Source of the DNA: Brucellaceae bacterium | GTDB lineage: Bacteria > Pseudomonadota > Alphaproteobacteria > Rhizobiales > Rhizobiaceae | NCBI GenBank assembly: GCA_020637755.1 | Contig: JACKJW010000008.1 | Coordinates: 1 to 64,000, forward strand | Length of the DNA: 64,000 nt | Direction: 5' to 3' | Shown here: positions 61,861 to 64,000 of the stretch, piece by piece | Position numbering within the stretch: position 1 is the first letter of the stretch | Layout of the letters: every line of letters starts with the position of its first letter | Position numbers and translations under genes: made by a program | The notes under the pieces: model-generated | Told to the model about the DNA's origin: nothing | Seen by the model: only the letters and a program-made list of their open reading frames with translations | The model's database searches: none

Positions 61861-63234
61861 TCAGCGATAGGTGACGGCTTTCACCGCCTCGACGACTTCG
61901 CCGACATTCGGCAGCGCCAGCTTTTCCAGGTTCGCCGCATAGGGCATCGGCACATCCTTGCCGCAGATCGTGACGACCGGCGCGTCCAGATAATCGAAGG
62001 CGCGCTGCATCACCTGGCTGGCGATGTGATCACCGACCGACGACTGCGGGAAGCCCTCCTCCACCGTCACGAGGCGGTTGGTCTTCTTCACGCTCTCGAT
62101 CACCGTGTCGATGTCGAGCGGGCGGATCGTGCGCAGGTCGATCACCTCCACGTCGATGCCCTGCGCGGCCAGTTCGTCGGCTGCCTTCACGGCATAGGTC
62201 ATGCCGATACCGAAGGAGACGATGGTGGCGTCCTTGCCAGCCTTGTGAACGCGCGCCTTGCCGATCGGCAGCACGAAATCATCCAGCTTCGGCACATCGA
62301 ACGACTGGCCGTAGAGGATCTCGTTTTCCAGGAAGATGACCGGGTTCGGATCGCGGATCGCGGCCTTCAGCAGGCCCTTCGCATCCGCCGCCGTGTAAGG
62401 CATCACCACCTTCAGGCCCGGAACATGGCTGTACCAGGCGGCATAGCACTGCGAGTGCTGGGCCGCCACGCGGGCCGCCGCACCGTTCGGGCCACGGAAG
62501 ACAATCGGCGCGCCCATCTGGCCGCCCGACATGTAGAGCGTCTTGGCTGCCGAGTTGATGATGTGGTCGATGGCCTGCATGGCGAAGTTGAACGTCATGA
62601 ACTCGACGATCGGCTTGAGGCCGGCCATGGCCGCACCCACGCCGATACCGGCAAAGCCGTGCTCGGTGATCGGTGTATCGACGACGCGGCGCGGGCCGAA
62701 TTCCTGCAACAGGTTCTGGGTGATCTTGTAGGCACCCTGGTATTCGGCCACTTCCTCGCCCATGACGAAGACGTCCTCGTCGCGGCGCATCTCTTCCGCC
62801 ATGGCGGAGTTGAGCGCCTCGCGCACCGTCATCTTCACCATTTCCGTGCCTTCCGGGATGGCCGGATCGGCAGCGGCAACAACCGCAATGGGCGCAGCCG
62901 GAACAGGAGCCGCGGCGGCCGGCGCCGGAGCAGCCTGCGGCGCGGCTTCGGCCTTCGCCGCCGGGGCTGCGGCTGCCGCATCGGCGCTCTCGCCTTCCTG
63001 CAGCAGGATCGCAATCGGCGTATTGACCTTCACGCCCTCGGTCCCCTCGGCAACGAGGATCTTCCCGATGACGCCCTCGTCAACCGCTTCCACTTCCATG
63101 GTGGCCTTGTCGGTTTCGATCTCGGCAATCACGTCACCAGCAGCAACGCTGTCGCCTTCCTTCTTCACCCACTTGGCCAGGTTGCCCTCCTCCATCGTCG
63201 GAGAAAGGGCAGGCATCAAAATCTCGATCGGCAT
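61861..63234 (-). CDS. pdhB: Pyruvate dehydrogenase E1 component subunit beta
   Basis: 457 aa. Fusion: N-terminal lipoyl domain (Lys43 in ETDKATM), Ala/Pro-rich linker (about 85-125), then the E1-beta transketolase-like part (MTVREALNSAMAEEMRRDEDVFVMGEEV, GFAGIGVGAAMAGLKPIVE, and C-terminal transketolase-C domain). This lipoylated E1-beta is an alphaproteobacterial trait. Forms the decarboxylase with PdhA. 10 bases before pdhC. Confidence 0.96.
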   Translation of the reverse strand: MPIEILMPALSPTMEEGNLAKWVKKEGDSVAAGDVIAEIETDKATMEVEAVDEGVIGKILVAEGTEGVKVNTPIAILLQEGESADAAAAAPAAKAEAAPQAAPAPAAAAPVPAAPIAVVAAADPAIPEGTEMVKMTVREALNSAMAEEMRRDEDVFVMGEEVAEYQGAYKITQNLLQEFGPRRVVDTPITEHGFAGIGVGAAMAGLKPIVEFMTFNFAMQAIDHIINSAAKTLYMSGGQMGAPIVFRGPNGAAARVAAQHSQCYAAWYSHVPGLKVVMPYTAADAKGLLKAAIRDPNPVIFLENEILYGQSFDVPKLDDFVLPIGKARVHKAGKDATIVSFGIGMTYAVKAADELAAQGIDVEVIDLRTIRPLDIDTVIESVKKTNRLVTVEEGFPQSSVGDHIASQVMQRAFDYLDAPVVTICGKDVPMPYAANLEKLALPNVGEVVEAVKAVTYR

Positions 63235-63246
63235 GTCGGTTCCCCC

Positions 63247-64000
63247 TCAGATCAGGATGTCGGTGTAAAGTTCGGAGACATCCGGCTCCGGGTCCTTCTG
63301 CGCGAAGTCGGCACTGTCGGCCACCACGTCGCGCACCTCCTTGTCGATGGCTTTCAGCTCTTCCTCGCTGGCCCATTTCTTTTCGATCAGGCGCGCCTTC
63401 ACCTGTTCGATCGGATCATGCTCGGTGCGCATCTTCTGCACCTCGTCCTTCGAGCGGTATTTCGCCGGGTCCGACATGGAATGGCCGCGGTAGCGGTAGG
63501 TGGACATTTCCAGGATGATCGGACCGTTTCCGCCCCGGCACCACTCCATCGCCTCGTCGGCGGCAGCCTTGACGGCGCGCACATCCATGCCGTCCACCTG
63601 CATGCCGGGGATGCGGAAGGAAATGCCGCGCTGGGAGAAATCCGTCTCGGCCGAAGCACGGCTGACGGCCGTGCCCATGGCGTAGCGGTTGTTCTCGATC
63701 ACGTAGATCACCGGCAGCTTCCAAAGCGAGGCCATGTTGAAGCTCTCGTAGACCTGTCCCTGGTTAGATGCGCCGTCACCGAAATAGGCAAGCGAGACAT
63801 TGTTGTTGCCGCGATAATGATTGGCAAAGGCCAGCCCCGTGCCAAGCGACACCTGCGCGCCGACGATGCCGTGGCCGCCGTAAAAATTCTTCTCCTTGGA
63901 GAACATGTGCATCGAGCCGCCCTTGCCTTTCGACAGGCCGCCGCGCCGTCCGGTCAGCTCGGCCATCACGCCGCGCGCGCTCATGCCAGCCGCCAGCATG
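63247..64000 (-). CDS. pdhA: Pyruvate dehydrogenase E1 component subunit alpha, 5'-truncated
   Basis: About 250 C-terminal residues; the true start lies beyond the window. Thiamine-diphosphate-binding motif GDGASNQGQVYESFNMA (GDG...N), phosphorylation-loop equivalent YRYRGHSMSDPAKYRSKDE and GGHGIVGAQVSLGTGLA. First enzyme of pyruvate oxidation. 12 bases before pdhB. Confidence 0.95.
   Translation of the reverse strand, partial: MLAAGMSARGVMAELTGRRGGLSKGKGGSMHMFSKEKNFYGGHGIVGAQVSLGTGLAFANHYRGNNNVSLAYFGDGASNQGQVYESFNMASLWKLPVIYVIENNRYAMGTAVSRASAETDFSQRGISFRIPGMQVDGMDVRAVKAAADEAMEWCRGGNGPIILEMSTYRYRGHSMSDPAKYRSKDEVQKMRTEHDPIEQVKARLIEKKWASEEELKAIDKEVRDVVADSADFAQKDPEPDVSELYTDILI

Overview
The window looks like a chromosomal segment of a GC-rich alphaproteobacterium of the order Hyphomicrobiales (Rhizobiales), Phyllobacteriaceae/Rhizobiaceae-like. 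The evidence is the gene order dusB-ntrB-ntrC-ntrY-ntrX-trkA-dat-hfq-hflX-mazG, the fused ispDF, the lipoylated E1-beta subunit inside a pdhA-pdhB-pdhC...lpd-lipA cluster, an Hfq of 80 residues, phosphatidylcholine synthase, an IalB-family protein, and a rhizobial-type mosaic palindromic repeat. No rRNA, insertion sequence, prophage or CRISPR array was seen.

Layout. (1) 1-6651, + strand: nitrogen acquisition. An FNT-family anion channel (5' end outside the window), a fused PP2C phosphatase/Ser-Thr kinase, cyanase, assimilatory nitrate reductase and uroporphyrinogen-III methyltransferase (for siroheme). A promoter and a hairpin leader with features of an ANTAR/NasT antitermination target precede cynS. 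(2) 6656-23493, - strand: a catabolic and uptake cluster with an AraC regulator, five SDR oxidoreductases, a Baeyer-Villiger-type flavin monooxygenase, an alpha/beta hydrolase, an aldehyde dehydrogenase, an ACAD11/LvaC-like acyl-CoA dehydrogenase, an LvaA/ACAD10-11-like phosphotransferase, a branched-chain-amino-acid-type ABC importer with a fused permease-ATPase, and a secreted cupin. A divergent FCD-type GntR regulator at 23704 has a nested palindromic operator in front of it. (3) 24568-27393: tRNA-Ser(TGA), rimO and an acyltransferase. (4) 27420-32231: a BMP-type nucleoside ABC importer on the - strand with a strong terminator. (5) 32340-42334: quinone oxidoreductase, pcs, a UbiH-type hydroxylase, an AEC carrier, a secreted SH3b-caspase protein, hspQ, an IalB protein, a YejA-like binding protein and mazG. 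(6) 42354-53850, - strand: hflX, hfq, dat, trkA and the two nitrogen two-component systems ntrXY and ntrBC with dusB. (7) 54008-55728, +: ispDF and cinA. (8) 55720 to the end, - strand: a RatA/Coq10 protein, lipA, a GlsB-like protein, a secreted protein, lpd, a YdcH-like protein, an SGNH hydrolase, and pdhC, pdhB and pdhA (truncated).

How the genes work together. Nitrate, nitrite or cyanate is turned into ammonium by region 1. NtrBC and probably NtrXY in region 6 sense nitrogen status. Region 2 reads as a pathway importing an unidentified alicyclic or oxygenated compound: alcohol to ketone (SDR), ketone to ester or lactone (monooxygenase), hydrolysis to a hydroxy acid, and oxidation (SDR, ALDH) and/or hydroxyacyl-CoA processing by the kinase-ACAD pair. 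No CoA ligase or thiolase lies in the cluster. The most notable items are this putative pathway, the leader upstream of cynS, the nested GntR operator, and a 111-bp palindromic mosaic inserted exactly in frame (37 codons) in the linker of the pyruvate dehydrogenase E2 protein.
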